Positions 63,951-64,000 of a stretch of DNA of 64,000 nucleotides are shown piece after piece; within the stretch, counting starts at the first letter, position 1, and every line of letters begins with the position of its first letter. Below the pieces are notes generated by a model, which was given only the letters and a program-made list of their open reading frames with translations, was not told where the DNA came from and made no database searches. Made by a program: the position numbers and the translations under genes. The DNA lies in contig JAGIAH010000004.1 of NCBI GenBank assembly GCA_017744915.1, positions 1 to 64,000 on the forward strand. Direction: 5' to 3'. The stretch is from Agrobacterium tumefaciens (GTDB lineage Bacteria > Pseudomonadota > Alphaproteobacteria > Rhizobiales > Rhizobiaceae).

Positions 63951-64000
63951 GAAGAGTCCCTTCAGCCCAAGGAGTTGGGCTGGCTAGTTTCCGGCTCAGG

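Noticed and set aside
1-64000. tRNA, rRNA, CRISPR arrays, insertion sequences, prophage genes
   Set aside because: I looked for cloverleaf TTCGA arms, repeated spacers, transposase motifs and integrase motifs and saw none.

Overview
The window is a contiguous stretch of an alphaproteobacterial chromosome, most probably from Agrobacterium or a close Rhizobiaceae relative. The evidence is high GC content, the gene order nuoMN-birA-rnj-DUF1467-proS-lolCD-dnaE, the DivK/PleD pair, Rhizobiales intergenic palindromes, NDUFA12 and DUF2155 genes, and an NUO operon running straight into birA. It is nearly all core housekeeping DNA. I see no insertion sequence, prophage, CRISPR array, rRNA or tRNA.

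Layout: 1-5556 holds the end of the complex I operon, biotin ligase, RNase J and a small membrane protein. 5557-6319 is a large gap with a candidate minus-strand sRNA (the alpha-r9 position next to proS). 6320-13810 is proS, lolCD, a LexA-box-controlled 28-codon membrane micropeptide, and the main replicative polymerase dnaE. 13822-18786 holds an L,D-transpeptidase, a zinc-ribbon DinB, DUF3572 and the divK-pleD cell-cycle signalling pair. 18787-19679 is an AT-rich gap. 19680-31830 is mostly minus strand: rpmG, an MFS transporter, Nudix, DUF983, rnr, topA, dprA, plsY, pyrC-like and pyrB. 32075-38973 is accessory: NTF2-like, LysE, AidB, GNAT, TetR, two small membrane proteins behind a perfect CtrA box, ruvX, PhnA and UPF0173. 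39099-44493 is gatCA and gatB, split by GNAT, YjhX, GNAT and DUF1294. 44711-50599 holds two coupled GNATs, NDUFA12, DUF2155, aat, accC, accB, aroQ and a DsbA-like protein. 50767-54231 holds an aminotransferase, an ArsR regulator, NIPSNAP, ABM and an SDR with an altered active site. 54469-63813 holds rne, a cell-wall amidase, PBP1A, prfB with its programmed frameshift, and a cysteine hydrolase.

Three core ribonucleases (J, R, E) lie here, as do several envelope genes (LolCD, L,D-transpeptidase, PlsY, AmiC, PBP1A). The observations most worth testing are: the LexA-box micropeptide between lolD and dnaE, which resembles in architecture the SOS-induced division inhibitor SidA of Caulobacter or the TisB toxin; the CtrA-box small-protein operon at 36914-37438; the dihydroorotase homologue that has lost its metal ligands; the SDR without YxxxK; and a YjhX-type toxin flanked by acetyltransferases.

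All functional calls come from reading the translated sequence and remembered family signatures. No database search was run.
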